A program made the position numbers and the translations under genes. A stretch of DNA of 64,000 nt from Turicibacter bilis (GTDB lineage: Bacteria; Bacillota_I; Bacilli_A; MOL361; Turicibacteraceae), in NCBI RefSeq assembly GCF_024499055.1, contig NZ_CP071249.1, forward strand, positions 186,001 through 250,000, given 5' to 3'. Below the pieces are notes generated by a model. The model was not told where the DNA came from. It worked only from the letters and a program-made list of their open reading frames with translations, and did no database searches. Positions 63,771-64,000 of the stretch are shown one piece after another (position 1 is the stretch's first letter; each line of letters opens with the position of its first letter).

Positions 63771-64000
63771 ATGGAACAAGAGACAGTATTTATTCGAAAC
63801 CAAGGTGGCGTGACAGTACTGAGTGACTTACTTCAATCACTGGATCAGTGTGAAGGTTTTTGTTTTACGGTGGCCTTTATGACGTTTGGTGGAGTTCAGC
63901 TATTAGTTCAAAAGTTAAGTGAATTGGAACAACGTGGTATTTATGGTCGCGTTTTGACATCAACATATCAGCAATTTTCAGAACCGAAGGCGATTGAGAA
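63771..64000 (+). CDS. PLD-domain DEAD/DEAH-box helicase, 5' part only
   Basis: The gene starts at ATG 63771 (AAGGAGTG upstream) and runs off the window. The visible 76 residues, with FIRNQGGVTVLSDLLQSLDQCEGFCFTVAFMTFGGVQLL and GRVLTSTYQQFSEPKAIE, match the N-terminal phospholipase-D-like nuclease domain of large helicases that end in DUF3427. Such proteins combine a PLD fold with a superfamily-2 helicase and are suspected of DNA repair or defence roles. Assignment rests on the RVLTSTY...EPKA motif. Confidence 0.75.
   Translation, partial: MEQETVFIRNQGGVTVLSDLLQSLDQCEGFCFTVAFMTFGGVQLLVQKLSELEQRGIYGRVLTSTYQQFSEPKAIE

Noticed and set aside
63771-64000. Defence island at the right edge
   Set aside because: Only the first domain of one PLD/DEAD helicase is visible, and its neighbours are ordinary genes.

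Overview
The window is AT-rich DNA from a spore-forming, low-GC Gram-positive bacterium (Bacillota). Three spore-linked genes support this: a YabG-type coat protease, a CotD-like coat protein and a CotH kinase. Further support comes from a CIRCE element before htpG, strong GGAGG-type ribosome sites and frequent TTG/GTG starts. A Turicibacter-like gut bacterium is my best guess, but this is inference from gene content; no rRNA or marker gene is present to settle it.

Layout. 1-10.5 kb: CDF metal exporter, convergent peroxiredoxin, YaaA, a broken MFS transporter behind a structured leader, a flavodoxin/ferredoxin fusion, a glucose-family PTS IIBC, a CotD-like coat protein and a phosphodiesterase. 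10.8-20 kb: yabG, a frameshifted SLC13/NhaD-type transporter, a class-I glutamine amidotransferase-like hydrolase, a Fur-family regulator with its own palindromic operator followed by a YhgE/Pip membrane protein, htpG under CIRCE, and an alpha/beta hydrolase whose last residues were cut off by an IS110-family element. 21.7-22.6 kb: decayed genes, including a DUF1919 remnant. 22.7-31.1 kb: a seven-gene operon (GH16-like lipoprotein, VTC-domain protein, DUF4956, CotH kinase, glycosidase-like protein, HEAT protein, processive GT2) that looks like a synthase-dependent surface-polysaccharide system. 31.1-32.6 kb: insertion-sequence debris. 32.9-40 kb: S66 peptidase, small zinc-ribbon/TM2/DUF2752 proteins, birA-bioY, and a SUV3-like RNA helicase. 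40.1-42.7 kb: an internally deleted IS66 with perfect ends and target duplication, then a decayed IS3.

42.8-50.8 kb is a fructan/sucrose-type utilisation locus: a leftward LacI regulator-DUF624-membrane protein unit faces a rightward ABC importer (two permeases and a lipoprotein binding protein, no ATPase) followed by a GH32 fructosidase; operators lie between them. 50.8-52.2 kb is a graveyard of IS30 and IS66 remnants. 52.3-64 kb holds dbpA, DUF434/DUF3793 genes, an intact IS1380-family transposase gene, a membrane-anchored glucosaminidase, a second DUF3793 with a flavodoxin under three copies of a metal-box-like operator, an L,D-transpeptidase, a phosphoribosyltransferase, a WYL regulator, and the start of a PLD/DEAD helicase that runs off the end.

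The most unusual signals are: (1) a dispersed ~50-nt repeat with a variable but base-paired hairpin, found as 51-bp tandem doublets, inside IS66 genes and elsewhere, often joined to a second hairpin module; (2) the CotH-VTC-DUF4956-GT2 polysaccharide operon with 10-bp repeats that duplicate its -10 box; (3) the RGTTAG-N6-CTAACT operators before the DUF3793-flavodoxin pair; and (4) a leader RNA that can pair with the ribosome site of the broken MFS gene. Several transporters and insertion sequences are broken by stops or frameshifts, so either genome decay or assembly errors must be kept in mind.
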